NCBI GenBank assembly: GCA_030372335.1
Contig: JAUDCW010000002.1
Direction: 5' to 3' (one strand)
Length of the DNA: 64,000 nucleotides
Source of the DNA: JALCOL01 sp022649665
GTDB taxonomy: Bacteria > Bacillota > Bacilli > Lactobacillales > Enterococcaceae
Shown one piece after another: positions 17,088 through 24,976 of this stretch (positions within the stretch are counted from its first letter, which is position 1; each line of letters begins with the position of its first letter). A program made the translations under genes and the position numbers. Under the pieces are notes generated by a model that was not told the DNA's origin, made no database searches, and saw nothing but the letters and a program-made list of their open reading frames with translations.

Positions 17088-17116
17088 TTGCAAATGACGG
17101 GAAGATTGAATATAAT
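17088..17116 (+). promoter_or_regulatory. Promoter of rplK-rplA
   Basis: -35 TTGCAA (17088-17093), 17 bp, -10 TATAAT (17111-17116). Predicted start near 17123, giving a leader of about 87 nt. Confidence 0.7.
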
Positions 17117-17209
17117 GTCTTAGTGTGTCTTTTGACAGACATTTTTATCGTGGGAGGAGAAATACGCATCTCCAATTCACCACAGCACGGACTTAAGGAG
17201 GTATGTCTC

Positions 17210-17635
17210 GTGGCAAAGAAAGTAGAAAAAATCGTTAAGTTACAAATTCCTGCAGGAAAAGCAACTCCAGCACCACCAGTTGGACCAGCCCTTGGGCAAG
17301 CAGGGATCAATATCATGGGTTTCACGAAAGAATTCAACGCTCGGACCGCTGATCAAGCTGGAATGATCATTCCAGTCGTTATCTCAGTGTACGAAGACCG
17401 TTCATTCACTTTCATCACAAAAACCCCGCCAGCAGCAGTATTGTTGAAAAAAGCTGCTAAGGTCCAAAAAGGATCTGGAGAACCAAATACGAAAAAAGTG
17501 GCAACTGTCACTAAAGATCAAGTCAAAGAAATCGCTGAGTTGAAAATGCCGGACCTAAACGCTGCCAATGTTGAATCGGCAATGCGCATGGTTGAAGGAA
17601 CTGCACGAAGCATGGGGATCACTGTCGCCGACTAG
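17210..17635 (+). CDS. rplK: 50S ribosomal protein L11
   Basis: 141 aa, the exact family length. It contains IPAGKATPAPPVGPALGQAG and GINIMGFTKEFN. The start is GTG 17210 with AAGGAGG upstream; the longer frame is non-coding leader. Binds 23S rRNA at the GTPase centre. Forms an operon with rplA, which starts 99 bp later. Confidence 0.98.
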   Translation: MAKKVEKIVKLQIPAGKATPAPPVGPALGQAGINIMGFTKEFNARTADQAGMIIPVVISVYEDRSFTFITKTPPAAVLLKKAAKVQKGSGEPNTKKVATVTKDQVKEIAELKMPDLNAANVESAMRMVEGTARSMGITVAD

Positions 17636-17734
17636 GCGCTAGCGACCAACTGGTACGCTTCTCAGTAGTTTATTCCGAAAGGCATAAGCGTGTGGGAGGG
17701 TAACCGCTATAACCACATTCAAGGAGGAAACATC

Positions 17735-18424
17735 ATGGCTAAACATAGCAAAAATATGCAAGAAGCATTGAAAAAAGTAGATGAAACGAAAGCTTATCCA
17801 GTGGATGAAGCCGTCGCTTTAGCGAAAGATACGAATTTTTCAAAATGCGATGCAACGGTCGACGTTGCTTATCGTTTGAACGTTGATCCGAAAAAAGCAG
17901 ACCAACAAATCCGCGGAGCAGTCGTTCTGCCTCACGGTACCGGCAAAAAACAAGTCGTTCTTGTTTTTGCCAAAGGCGAAAAAGCAAAAGAAGCCGAAGC
18001 TGCCGGCGCTGATTACGTTGGCGAAGCAGACTTGGTTGAAAAAATCCAAGGCGGCTGGATGGATTTTGACGTTGTTGTTGCGACGCCGGATATGATGGCG
18101 CAAGTTGGCCGTTTGGGCCGCGTTTTAGGGCCAAAAGGCTTGATGCCGAACCCGAAAACCGGGACGGTAACGATGGACGTTACGAAAGCTGTGGAAGAAA
18201 TCAAAGCCGGGAAAGTTACTTACCGCGTTGATAAAGCCGGCAACGTACACGTTCCGATCGGCAAAGTTTCTTTCGACAATGCGCAATTGATCGACAACTT
18301 CAAAACGATCAACGATACATTGGTGAAAATTCGTCCGGCAACGGTCAAAGGCCAATATATCAAAAACATTTCTATTTCAACGACATTCGGTCCTGGGATC
18401 CATGTCGACCAAGCTTCCTTTTAA
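17735..18424 (+). CDS. rplA: 50S ribosomal protein L1
   Basis: 229 aa. Family motifs include LPHGTGKKQVVLVFAKG and GRVLGPKGLMPNPKTGT. Start ATG 17735 with AAGGAGG 9-10 nt upstream. Organises the L1 stalk; in many bacteria L1 represses its own rplKA message. Confidence 0.98.
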   Translation: MAKHSKNMQEALKKVDETKAYPVDEAVALAKDTNFSKCDATVDVAYRLNVDPKKADQQIRGAVVLPHGTGKKQVVLVFAKGEKAKEAEAAGADYVGEADLVEKIQGGWMDFDVVVATPDMMAQVGRLGRVLGPKGLMPNPKTGTVTMDVTKAVEEIKAGKVTYRVDKAGNVHVPIGKVSFDNAQLIDNFKTINDTLVKIRPATVKGQYIKNISISTTFGPGIHVDQASF

Positions 18425-18439
18425 TTAATCGAAAACGAC

Positions 18440-18469
18440 TTGACCTGAACGAGTGGGATATGATACACT
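18440..18469 (+). promoter_or_regulatory. Promoter of rplJ-rplL inside a long dyad
   Basis: TTGACC (18440-18445) and an extended -10, TGATACACT (TG 18461-18462, TACACT 18464-18469), 18 bp spacer. The -10 region lies in or beside an 11-of-12-bp inverted repeat, CCTGAACGAGTG / CACTCGTTTAGG (18444-18476). Confidence 0.5.
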
Positions 18470-18477
18470 CGTTTAGG

Positions 18478-18600
18478 TTGAATATTCGTACCGAAGACTC
18501 AGGTGAAGATGCGCTGCATTTTCTTAATCTCCTGCCGAGGGAAATTCTCATAAGCTAGTATGAGGAACCTCTATGTCGACGGCGACATGGAGTTTTTTTA
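18478..18600 (+). ncRNA. Ribosomal protein L10 leader
   Basis: Contains the conserved leader blocks ACCGAAGACTCAGGTGAAG and TTAATCTCCTGCCGAGG, which bind L10(L12)4 in Firmicutes. It ends in a terminator hairpin, so excess L10-L12 can attenuate rplJL transcription. Position directly upstream of rplJ fits. Confidence 0.85.
18568..18599 (+). terminator. Attenuator of the rplJ-rplL leader
   Basis: Stem CTCTATGTCG / CGACATGGAG (one G-U pair) followed by seven T, within the L10 leader and 43 bp before rplJ. Confidence 0.8.
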
Positions 18601-18641
18601 TTGCAAAAAAACTCTTTGATCAATTGATGGAGGTGAAATCA

Positions 18642-19148
18642 ATGAGCGAACAAGCTATCGCTAAAAAAGCTGCTTTAGTTGACGACGTCACGAAAAAATT
18701 CGAAGGTGCTGTATCGATCGTAGTTGCAGATTACCGCGGATTGACAGTTGACCAAGTAACTGAACTTAGAAAACAATTGCGTGAAGCAGGCGTTGAAATG
18801 CGGGTCATCAAAAACTCGATCCTTTCTCGGGCTGCCAAACAAGCTGGACTTGAAGGATTGGACGACGTATTTGCCGGTCCGACAGCTATCGCTTTCTCGA
18901 AAGAGGATGTTGTAGCACCAGCGAAGATCATCGATACTTTTGCGAAAACGGCGGATGCTTTGAAAATCAAAGGCGGCGTGATCGAAGGAAAAGTAGCCGA
19001 TATCGAACAAATTACCGCTTTGGCAAAACTTCCAAATCGCGAAGGGATGCTTTCTATGCTGCTTTCTGTCTTGCAAGCACCAGTCCGCAATGTGGCTTAT
19101 GCTGTCAAAGCAGTTGCAGAAAAAGAAGAAAAAGAGGAAGTTGCTTAA
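18642..19148 (+). CDS. rplJ: 50S ribosomal protein L10
   Basis: 168 aa. Start ATG 18642 with GGAGGTG upstream. Contains VVADYRGLTVDQVTELR. Its C-terminal helix binds L12 dimers to build the ribosomal stalk. Regulated by the L10 leader just upstream; rplL follows after 43 bp. Confidence 0.98.
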   Translation: MSEQAIAKKAALVDDVTKKFEGAVSIVVADYRGLTVDQVTELRKQLREAGVEMRVIKNSILSRAAKQAGLEGLDDVFAGPTAIAFSKEDVVAPAKIIDTFAKTADALKIKGGVIEGKVADIEQITALAKLPNREGMLSMLLSVLQAPVRNVAYAVKAVAEKEEKEEVA

Positions 19149-19191
19149 TTGCAGCTTGACGTAAAAACTACTTAAAACGGAGGAAAACAAA

Positions 19192-19563
19192 ATGGCATTG
19201 AATATTGACAATATTGTTGCTGAATTGAAAGAAGCAACGATCCTTGAATTGAACGACCTCGTGAAAGCGATCGAAGACGAATTTGGCGTTACTGCTGCTG
19301 CTCCAGTTGCTGCTGCAGGTGCTGCTGCAGGCGCTGACGCTGCTGACGAACAAACTGAATTCACTGTTGAATTGTCCGAAGTCGGCGATCAAAAAGTGAA
19401 AGTGATCAAAGCAGTCCGCGAAGCAACTGGTCTTGGCTTGAAAGAAGCTAAAGGCGTAGTTGACTCTGCTCCAGCTCCAGTTAAAGAAGGTCTTTCTAAA
19501 GAAGATGCAGAAGCATTGAAAGCAACTTTGGAAGAAGTCGGCGCAACGGTGACTTTGAAGTAA
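19192..19563 (+). CDS. rplL: 50S ribosomal protein L7/L12
   Basis: 123 aa. N-terminal dimerisation domain, an Ala-rich hinge (AAPVAAAGAAAGADAADE), and a C-terminal factor-binding domain with KVKVIKAVREATGLGLKEAK. The last codons and stop, ACTTTGAAGTAATC, are the left copy of the integration-site repeat of the adjoining element, so the coding sequence is preserved after integration. Confidence 0.98.
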   Translation: MALNIDNIVAELKEATILELNDLVKAIEDEFGVTAAAPVAAAGAAAGADAADEQTEFTVELSEVGDQKVKVIKAVREATGLGLKEAKGVVDSAPAPVKEGLSKEDAEALKATLEEVGATVTLK

Positions 19564-19565
19564 TC
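19552..19565. repeat. attL core, left direct repeat
   Basis: ACTTTGAAGTAATC covers the last codons and stop of rplL; an identical 14-mer is at 29450-29463. Confidence 0.8.
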
Positions 19566-19582
19566 TTTTTGAAAAAGTATCA

Positions 19583-19626
19583 GGCTAGAGATCTTGTTAA
19601 CTCAAGGTTTCTAGCCTTTTTATTTT
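19583..19626 (+). terminator. Terminator after rplL, supplied by the element
   Basis: Stem GGCTAGA / TCTAGCC followed by TTTTTATTTT. It lies inside the element boundary and replaces the original rplL terminator, now found at 29481-29514. Confidence 0.75.
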
Positions 19627-19666
19627 GTCCAAAAATCGGTTTGAATATACTTTTGAATAAACTTTT

Positions 19667-20806
19667 TTACATACTCATGAATTTGGCGAATTTTTCACCA
19701 GTGTTTTCAGCCATTTGTGGCGTAACTTTCGCATAGATGTTCATAGTCGTTTGCACGTCCTTATGACCTAGCCGGCCCTGGACTTCTTTCATCGATGCGC
19801 CCGCTTCAAAAAGAAGTGAACAGTGTGTAAATCGAAAGCCGTGGGGAGTGATCCGCTTCATTTCGGGATGCAAACGAAAGAAACTGTTCAACCATTGTCC
19901 TGTGACGTTCGGCCGATAATAATTGTTTCTCGGATTGGCAAATATGATCTGCTGACTGCTGTTAGTATTGTGGCCAAGTTTCAACATATATTCGCGCTGA
20001 TACTTTTGCCATTCTTTGATTAAGCCGAGTGTCACAGGATCAAGACTGATCACGCGTTTGGAATCTTTTGTTTTTGCTGTTTGTACGATCACTTTGCAAT
20101 GCTCATCCATGGCCACGGTCTTATCAATGCTCAGTTCCGACTTTAAAAAGTTGATGTCTTGGTATTGCAGGGCAAAACATTCGCTCTTTCTCATCCCTGT
20201 ATACGCTAGTAAGTGGAAAAATACATATTTAAGTGTTTCACCATCAGACTTGTACAAATCTAGGAAATGGCGCAATTCATCTTTCGTGTAGAAATTGACC
20301 GGTTTATCGATCTCTTTTTTTCGCGGTACTTGTGTTTTTCGCATGGGATTCGTGGCCAATAGCTCAAGAGAAACTGCATAATCGAGCAGCAAATTCAATT
20401 TCATTCGAAAGCCCTTGTAGTTGCGATAATGCTCATACCATTCATTCAATATTTTTTGGCAATAACGGACAGAAATATTCTTTAGTTCCATCTTGCCGAA
20501 ACGAGGGATGATATATCGTTTAAAGATTTCGAGAGTATTAGCATAGGTCGATGCTTTGATTTTGGTCTTGTAGATTGGCAGCCAGCTTTCATACAGTTCT
20601 TTGAACATAGTTATTTCGCTCTTCTGAAACCCGTTCTCTTCGATGTCCAGCATCAGCCGATTCAAGGCTGTTTGACATTGACGCTTGGAGGAGAAGCCGC
20701 GTCTTGTTGTAAAACGTTTGCGCCCGGTTTCATCAGTTCCTACATACGTTTGAAATTGCCAAGCTTTCGTACCATTCTTTTTTGTGTAGCATTTGATTGT
20801 TGCCAT
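19667..20806 (-). CDS. int: Tyrosine recombinase (integrase)
   Basis: 379-aa site-specific recombinase. The N-terminal arm-binding domain (KNGTKAWQFQTYVG) is followed by a SAM-like core-binding region and a C-terminal catalytic domain. Catalytic residues visible are Arg in TGMRKSECFAL, HxxR in HGFRFTHCSLL, His in LGHKDVQTTMNIY and the nucleophilic Tyr in the same stretch. The start is ATG 20806 with AGGAG 8 nt upstream; the frame extends upstream without a site. It sits at the attL end and reads toward rplL, the usual place for int in such elements. Confidence 0.95.
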   Translation of the reverse strand: MATIKCYTKKNGTKAWQFQTYVGTDETGRKRFTTRRGFSSKRQCQTALNRLMLDIEENGFQKSEITMFKELYESWLPIYKTKIKASTYANTLEIFKRYIIPRFGKMELKNISVRYCQKILNEWYEHYRNYKGFRMKLNLLLDYAVSLELLATNPMRKTQVPRKKEIDKPVNFYTKDELRHFLDLYKSDGETLKYVFFHLLAYTGMRKSECFALQYQDINFLKSELSIDKTVAMDEHCKVIVQTAKTKDSKRVISLDPVTLGLIKEWQKYQREYMLKLGHNTNSSQQIIFANPRNNYYRPNVTGQWLNSFFRLHPEMKRITPHGFRFTHCSLLFEAGASMKEVQGRLGHKDVQTTMNIYAKVTPQMAENTGEKFAKFMSM

Positions 20807-20823
20807 TTTTATTCTCCTATCTA

Positions 20824-20837
20824 GCTGGGGCAAGCGA
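20824..20837 (+). repeat. Repeat GCTGGGGCAAGCGA, copy 1
   Basis: 14-mer immediately upstream of int; identical copy at 22181-22194, and an 11-mer core inverted at 29299-29309 near the right end. Confidence 0.5.
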
Positions 20838-20882
20838 GATAGGTTAGAGATATTTGTAAAAATAGAAAATACTATATCTGAG

Positions 20883-21533
20883 TTAAAAATCAAAAGTCGC
20901 ATTTATTCTCAAAGAATCTAAGTCCTCTACTGTCTCTTTTTTTGTATAATCACTAACATCAAATAGTTGACTATCTAATTGAGAAGGCATTTTTTCCTTA
21001 ATGAAACTTACGAATGATTTGAGTATCTGTTTTTTTATATCAGTTCTAAAATCAACAGAAATTTTTTTCCATTCGTCCATGAATATCTTCTTTTTATCAT
21101 CATCTTCATCTATTGTGATGGATAATTTCAAAGTATCGTGATTGAATCTAGCAAAGTGGCAAGGTTTATTTGATTTCAAAGAAAATGCATATGATTTTTT
21201 CTTGATTTGACTTGAAATAGTCAATACGACTGTGCACGAAAGGTTCAAAAAGTATATTTCAGGAAAAGTTACTCCACCAGAAACATCTGCATCAAGTTCA
21301 ACCACAAGATCGTCCAAATAAATTGACAAATCAAGCGGCAAATAAGAAAAGAAGTCGCATGGTGTGACTTCTAGGGACTGACAAAGTTTATCGATTGTTT
21401 CTAGTTGTATCATTTTACTTTCATTTTGAGAAATTGAATTTAAAGTTGATCGAGCAATTCCGGTTTCGGCCGCTATTTTAGAAATTTTAGTAGAGCGTTG
21501 GGCCATTAAAATAGCAAGATTATTTCTTATCAA
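20883..21533 (-). CDS. XRE-family repressor (CI/Stl-like)
   Basis: 216-aa protein. The N-terminal helix-turn-helix (about residues 5-60) reads ISKIAAETGIARSTLNSIS, and the adjacent LETIDKLCQSLEVTP is typical of Xre domains. The C-terminal 150 residues are acidic and not recognisable to me; there is no LexA-type Ala-Gly cleavage site or zinc peptidase motif. The start is TTG 21533 with GGAGG 9 nt upstream. It diverges from a Cro-like gene whose own HTH (MTGIARSTLTEIY) is clearly related, and the two palindromic operators lie between them. Likely the master repressor of the element. Confidence 0.8.
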   Translation of the reverse strand: MIRNNLAILMAQRSTKISKIAAETGIARSTLNSISQNESKMIQLETIDKLCQSLEVTPCDFFSYLPLDLSIYLDDLVVELDADVSGGVTFPEIYFLNLSCTVVLTISSQIKKKSYAFSLKSNKPCHFARFNHDTLKLSITIDEDDDKKKIFMDEWKKISVDFRTDIKKQILKSFVSFIKEKMPSQLDSQLFDVSDYTKKETVEDLDSLRINATFDF

Positions 21534-21564
21534 TTTAATTTACCTCCTTAATTTTTCATTTTAA

Positions 21565-21584
21565 TTGTAGCATAGGTGCTACAA
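21565..21584. promoter_or_regulatory. Operator O1 of the element switch
   Basis: TTGTAGC-N6-GCTACAA, 7-bp half sites, located close to the start of the leftward repressor gene. Confidence 0.65.
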
Positions 21585-21619
21585 ATTAACTAGATATAAT
21601 AATATTTGAGTATAAGTCA

Positions 21620-21648
21620 TTGACTTAGCTAGTTTGTCGGTTTATGAT
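21620..21648 (+). promoter_or_regulatory. Rightward early promoter of the element
   Basis: -35 TTGACT (21620-21625), 17 bp, -10 TATGAT (21643-21648). The predicted start (about 21655) falls inside operator O2. Confidence 0.7.
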
Positions 21649-21651
21649 TTG

Positions 21652-21673
21652 TTTGTAGCGAATATGCTACAAA
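21652..21673. promoter_or_regulatory. Operator O2 of the element switch
   Basis: TTTGTAGC-N6-GCTACAAA, same 7-bp half sites as O1, overlapping the predicted start of the rightward transcript and 22 bp before the Cro-like gene. Confidence 0.7.
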
Positions 21674-21695
21674 AGTTTCGGAAAGGAGCTATTAA

Positions 21696-21908
21696 ATGAA
21701 AAACAATCTTTCTAAAATTCTTGGAGAACGATTGCTTAAAGTTTCGGATATTCACAAAATGACAGGAATCGCTCGATCTACATTGACGGAGATTTATTAC
21801 CAAAGAGCTTTGAATGTACAGTTAGATACTCTTCAAAAAATTTGTGATGCCTTGCAGATTCCGCTAAGTAAACTAATTGAATATGAACCTAAAAAGGTGG
21901 TGGGCTGA
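21696..21908 (+). CDS. Small XRE/Cro-like DNA-binding protein
   Basis: 70 aa, essentially one HTH domain (VSDIHKMTGIARSTLTEIY, then LDTLQKICDALQIPLSKL). First gene of the rightward early operon. Start ATG 21696 with AAAGGAG upstream. Its stop overlaps the next start (TGATG). It probably competes with the divergent repressor at O1/O2. Confidence 0.8.
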   Translation: MKNNLSKILGERLLKVSDIHKMTGIARSTLTEIYYQRALNVQLDTLQKICDALQIPLSKLIEYEPKKVVG

Positions 21909-22177
21909 TGGAGGTAAAATTTCGGCTTGATGAGAGTCAAGAGAGGGAGCTAAAGGATCATATCTATACGATTGCTTCAGACACCTTGAAGCAGCTAGAA
22001 AAGGAATATAGCATGAATAAGCGGCTGATGAACAAGAAGGAAGCTGCTGTGTTCATGAATTGTTCATATCAATTTCTCGAACGTATGATTCAAAAAGAGG
22101 GGCTGCCATTCCATAGAGCAGGCACTAAAACTTATTTAGATCGTGAAGAAATACTTGATTGGCTAAAACAAAAATAA
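21908..22177 (+). CDS. Helix-turn-helix protein, excisionase-like
   Basis: 89 aa. The second half (about residues 42-89) matches the short winged-HTH_17 fold of excisionases: MNKKEAAVFMNCSYQFLERM, then the wing GLPFHRAGTKTYLDREEILDWL. Overlaps the previous gene by 1 bp. Position right after cro matches xis in satellite phages. Directional control of Int is inferred. Confidence 0.65.
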   Translation: MEVKFRLDESQERELKDHIYTIASDTLKQLEKEYSMNKRLMNKKEAAVFMNCSYQFLERMIQKEGLPFHRAGTKTYLDREEILDWLKQK

Positions 22178-22180
22178 AAC

Positions 22181-22194
22181 GCTGGGGCAAGCGA
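22181..22194 (+). repeat. Repeat GCTGGGGCAAGCGA, copy 2
   Basis: Same 14-mer as 20824-20837, starting 4 bp after the excisionase-like gene. Confidence 0.5.
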
Positions 22195-22312
22195 AAGCCA
22201 TGAAAGTAGGTCAAAAAGTATATTCAAATTAGTATATGTGATTGGAAAGTGTATAAGGTCGCCCATTTTGCGGCGAGAGAGATTGTATTTATAAAACAAT
22301 AGGAGTGAAAAT

Positions 22313-22525
22313 ATGGACAAAAATTCAAAAATAAAAGTAGACGATCTTTGTCGCGTGAAGCAATCGAAATGTTTTGAAACTGGCGCATTGGTTCGCGTAG
22401 TCGATGATTTTGGCAGCGGGATCTTTCTATGTTCAAACAACGAGATCTTTTATATCGTTGTGGCCGATAACCTTGAGTTAGTGGAATACAGCACCACAAA
22501 AACGGCTAAAGCAGGGGAGGAGTAA
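22313..22525 (+). CDS. Hypothetical protein of the element
   Basis: 70 aa with a beta-rich pattern (DDLCRVKQSK, ALVRVVDDFGSGIFL, FYIVVADNLELVEY) suggesting a small beta barrel. Start ATG 22313 behind AGGAG. No family recognised. Lies in the early operon between the HTH genes and the replication genes. Confidence 0.6.
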   Translation: MDKNSKIKVDDLCRVKQSKCFETGALVRVVDDFGSGIFLCSNNEIFYIVVADNLELVEYSTTKTAKAGEE

Positions 22526-22529
22526 AGCG

Positions 22530-22652
22530 ATGAACAGGATTGAGGGTAAAAAAAGAGCCTCATGCGCGAACATGAGGCGAGCAAATCTTCTTGGCATAGA
22601 CTATTTGCGTTCTTGTTCATTTTATCCTCGAATCGGATTATACGCAAGATAA
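22530..22652 (+). CDS. Possible 40-aa small ORF with internal hairpin
   Basis: ATG 22530 with GGAGG 9 nt upstream, encoding a basic 40-aa peptide (MNRIEGKKRASCANMRR start). The DNA contains an 8-bp hairpin, GCCTCATG / CATGAGGC (22557-22578), so this stretch may instead act as RNA structure between the flanking genes. Weak as a gene. Confidence 0.3.
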   Translation: MNRIEGKKRASCANMRRANLLGIDYLRSCSFYPRIGLYAR

Positions 22653-22673
22653 TACGAAAAACAGGAGGAAATT

Positions 22674-23126
22674 ATGGACATCGATCAACTCAACACGAAA
22701 ATTCGGATCAATGATAAAAAGTACCAGGGAATGCTGGATGAATATTATGCGCTCAAAGAACAGTACGAGGCGCAATTTGAAAATGTGCAACAGTCAGAAC
22801 CGCTTGAAGATCGCGTGAGCGCTGCGGCGAATCGGATGGAAATGTACAGCATGGAGGAAGCCTTTAAAACAGGACAGCAGCAAGTAATTCACGTATTGGA
22901 TGATTTGAAACAATTCCATTTGGAGGATATGAAACGCCTCCTCGGTCAAGCGGATCTCCTCATGAAGTATTTCAACGAGGAAAAACCTGATCAAGAGTTT
23001 CTCAAGAATTATGAAGCCATTCGCGGCAGTCTGCTGTTCAATTTCCAAGCATTGCGGCAAGTCTATGAGGCAGCAAGCGGAACGGCCGAAGAGGCGCTGA
23101 ACGATATCGAGAAGGGGCTACAGTAG
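22674..23126 (+). CDS. Hypothetical acidic coiled-coil protein
   Basis: 150 aa, rich in Glu, Gln and Leu with heptad-like helices across its length (LKEQYEAQFENVQ, VIHVLDDLKQFHLEDMKRLL). No membrane segment or catalytic motif. ATG with AGGAGG upstream. It directly precedes the initiator gene, so a replication accessory or structural role is possible; function unknown. Confidence 0.7.
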   Translation: MDIDQLNTKIRINDKKYQGMLDEYYALKEQYEAQFENVQQSEPLEDRVSAAANRMEMYSMEEAFKTGQQQVIHVLDDLKQFHLEDMKRLLGQADLLMKYFNEEKPDQEFLKNYEAIRGSLLFNFQALRQVYEAASGTAEEALNDIEKGLQ

Positions 23127-23155
23127 CATAGGAAAATTGCAAAGGGGATGAAGAG

Positions 23156-24127
23156 ATGGGAATAAAGCGGGTCGTCGATAGCGGCTTTTGGGCAGATCCT
23201 AAAGTGATCGATAATTATTCGCCCGAGGACAAATATTTCATGCTGTATTTGCTGACGAATATCCATACAACTCAACTCGGTATTTATAAGCTGCCGAAGA
23301 AGATCATCGCTTTCGAGATAGGCTATTCCTTGGAAAGCGTGGTTGTACTGCTGGACCGGTTTGAAACGAAATACAAGGCAATCAAATACAATCACCACAC
23401 GCAGGAAGTCGCGATCATGAATTATTTGAAGTACAGCATCTTAAAAGGCGGAAGGCCTGTGAGCGATCTGTTAGCGAAGGAATTGCAGAAGGTCGATGAT
23501 GAAGGATTCATCCGCAGCGTATATGCAAATATGACTGCCTTTTGGGAGACTTCAGCAAGAAAATACGACCGGACCATAAAGGAGCTTTTTGATTCTGAAC
23601 TTTCTCGCAGGATGCTGATAAAAGATATTAAAAATGATAATGAAAATGATAATGATAATGATAATGATAATGATAATGAAGAATCGTCATACGAATCGCC
23701 TAACGAATCGTATAACGATTCGAAAAAAGATGATTCTATCAGCGTTTCAAACAAGACGAGCAAACAAGGCAAAATGCTACCGGATATTTATGATGACCAT
23801 CAAAAATCAATCAATCAGTTTTATGAGCAAAACGGCTTTGGTTCGATCTCACCGACGATCATCGATAATTTCATCGCTTGGCGGGAAGATCTGAAAGCGG
23901 TCGGAGCGACTGAGGATGATGCGGCATTGTTGATCATCTACGCCATGAGAAGGGCGCTTGAATACAACGTGCGATCGTACAGCTACGTAAACAGCATCTT
24001 GAAGAGCTATGAGCAGCATCGCTATTTGAACGTTGATCAAGTTAAGGCAGAAGAGAAGAAAGGCCGCAGCAAACATAAAACGCCGCCAGATAACGAACTT
24101 CCTGATTCGGGGGTGACTGCATTTTGA
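23156..24127 (+). CDS. Replisome organizer, DnaD-like initiator
   Basis: 323 aa. The N-terminal domain (about 1-120) has the phage replisome-organizer winged-HTH pattern FWADPKVIDNYSPEDKYFML. A hydrophilic Asn/Asp/Glu/Ser linker (about 158-190) follows. The C-terminal domain has the DnaD-like block FYEQNGFGSISPTIIDNFI. The linker is encoded by hexamer and 12-bp iteron repeats (23633-23728), so the gene may carry its own origin, as in several lactococcal and streptococcal phages. The stop overlaps the DnaC-like gene by 4 bp. Confidence 0.82.
   Translation: MGIKRVVDSGFWADPKVIDNYSPEDKYFMLYLLTNIHTTQLGIYKLPKKIIAFEIGYSLESVVVLLDRFETKYKAIKYNHHTQEVAIMNYLKYSILKGGRPVSDLLAKELQKVDDEGFIRSVYANMTAFWETSARKYDRTIKELFDSELSRRMLIKDIKNDNENDNDNDNDNDNEESSYESPNESYNDSKKDDSISVSNKTSKQGKMLPDIYDDHQKSINQFYEQNGFGSISPTIIDNFIAWREDLKAVGATEDDAALLIIYAMRRALEYNVRSYSYVNSILKSYEQHRYLNVDQVKAEEKKGRSKHKTPPDNELPDSGVTAF
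23633..23728. repeat. Candidate replication origin: AT-rich hexamers plus 12-bp iterons
   Basis: Eight hexamers (six AATGAT, two AATGAA) at 23633-23680 abut four 12-bp units beginning GAATCG or GATTCG at 23681, 23693, 23705 and 23717. Iterons next to an AT-rich unwinding tract inside an initiator gene are the standard form of phage-type origins. Confidence 0.6.
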
Positions 24128-24972
24128 CGAACAGTATCTTTCAACCGACATCCGAAAAACGGATCCAGATCGATTATTCACTCATCGATGCCGATCAATG
24201 CCCGGTGTGCGGGGAAAGCATGAAGAAGTGGCGGGAGAAGCTGCCAGACGGGACAGAGAAATGCCCGCCGGCTTGTCCGAATTGCGGCCATGCGCTACCA
24301 CTCGAAAAGCATCAGCGAATGAACGTAGGGGACCGGATCGCCAATTCTTTGCGGATGAGTGCGATCAAGAAAATGAAAACGAACTCGATCATTCAGGATC
24401 CATCTATTTGGAAATGCCTATTCGAGAATTTTGATCTCCTCGATGAGCCGACAAGGATCGCCGCAGAGAAAGCGGAGTATTGGGCGAAGGAAGTTTTGCG
24501 AGGGCAGCCGCTCCATGCGGTGATCGCCGGCAAGCCGGGGGTTGGGAAAACGCATCTATCCATGGCGATGGTCAACTACATCTCTAGCAAGGACTACAAG
24601 ACGAGCTGCATTTTCGTTAGCTATCAAAAGCTCTATGAAGATCTCAAGTTTTGTATGTCTGATCCACAAGCGCAAAAGATGCTTCAGGGAACCATCATGA
24701 AAGAAATCAAACATTGCGATTTTGCGGTGATCGATGACCTGGGCGCAGAGCTGGGGCGGATGGAGGACAACAATCAGGCGACTTCTTACAATACCGGGAT
24801 CATTTCAGCGTTAGCGGAGGCACGGGCGGAGAAAGCAACAGTCTATACAACGAACCTATCTTCCAAGCAAATCAAGTTTGCGTACGGAGAACGGGCCTAT
24901 AGTCGGATCATGAACGGCGCAGCAAAGAATATCATCAATCTGCAAAACACAGCAGATAAGCGAATGAGGTGA
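24124..24972 (+). CDS. DnaC/IstB-like helicase loader ATPase with N-terminal zinc finger
   Basis: 282 aa. The N-terminal Cys pairs CPVC and CPNC (about residues 22-55) form a probable zinc ribbon. The AAA+ domain has Walker A GKPGVGKTHLS and Walker B FAVIDDLGAEL, and ends with a RIMNGA-type motif. The start is TTG 24124 overlapping the initiator stop. It would load the host replicative helicase at the element's origin, together with the DnaD-like protein. Confidence 0.9.
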   Translation: MTNSIFQPTSEKRIQIDYSLIDADQCPVCGESMKKWREKLPDGTEKCPPACPNCGHALPLEKHQRMNVGDRIANSLRMSAIKKMKTNSIIQDPSIWKCLFENFDLLDEPTRIAAEKAEYWAKEVLRGQPLHAVIAGKPGVGKTHLSMAMVNYISSKDYKTSCIFVSYQKLYEDLKFCMSDPQAQKMLQGTIMKEIKHCDFAVIDDLGAELGRMEDNNQATSYNTGIISALAEARAEKATVYTTNLSSKQIKFAYGERAYSRIMNGAAKNIINLQNTADKRMR

Positions 24973-24976
24973 GCGG

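Noticed and set aside
23633..23680. CRISPR or short tandem-repeat array
   Set aside because: The repeats are 6 bp, contiguous and without spacers, and lie in an open reading frame; an origin or linker expansion explains them.
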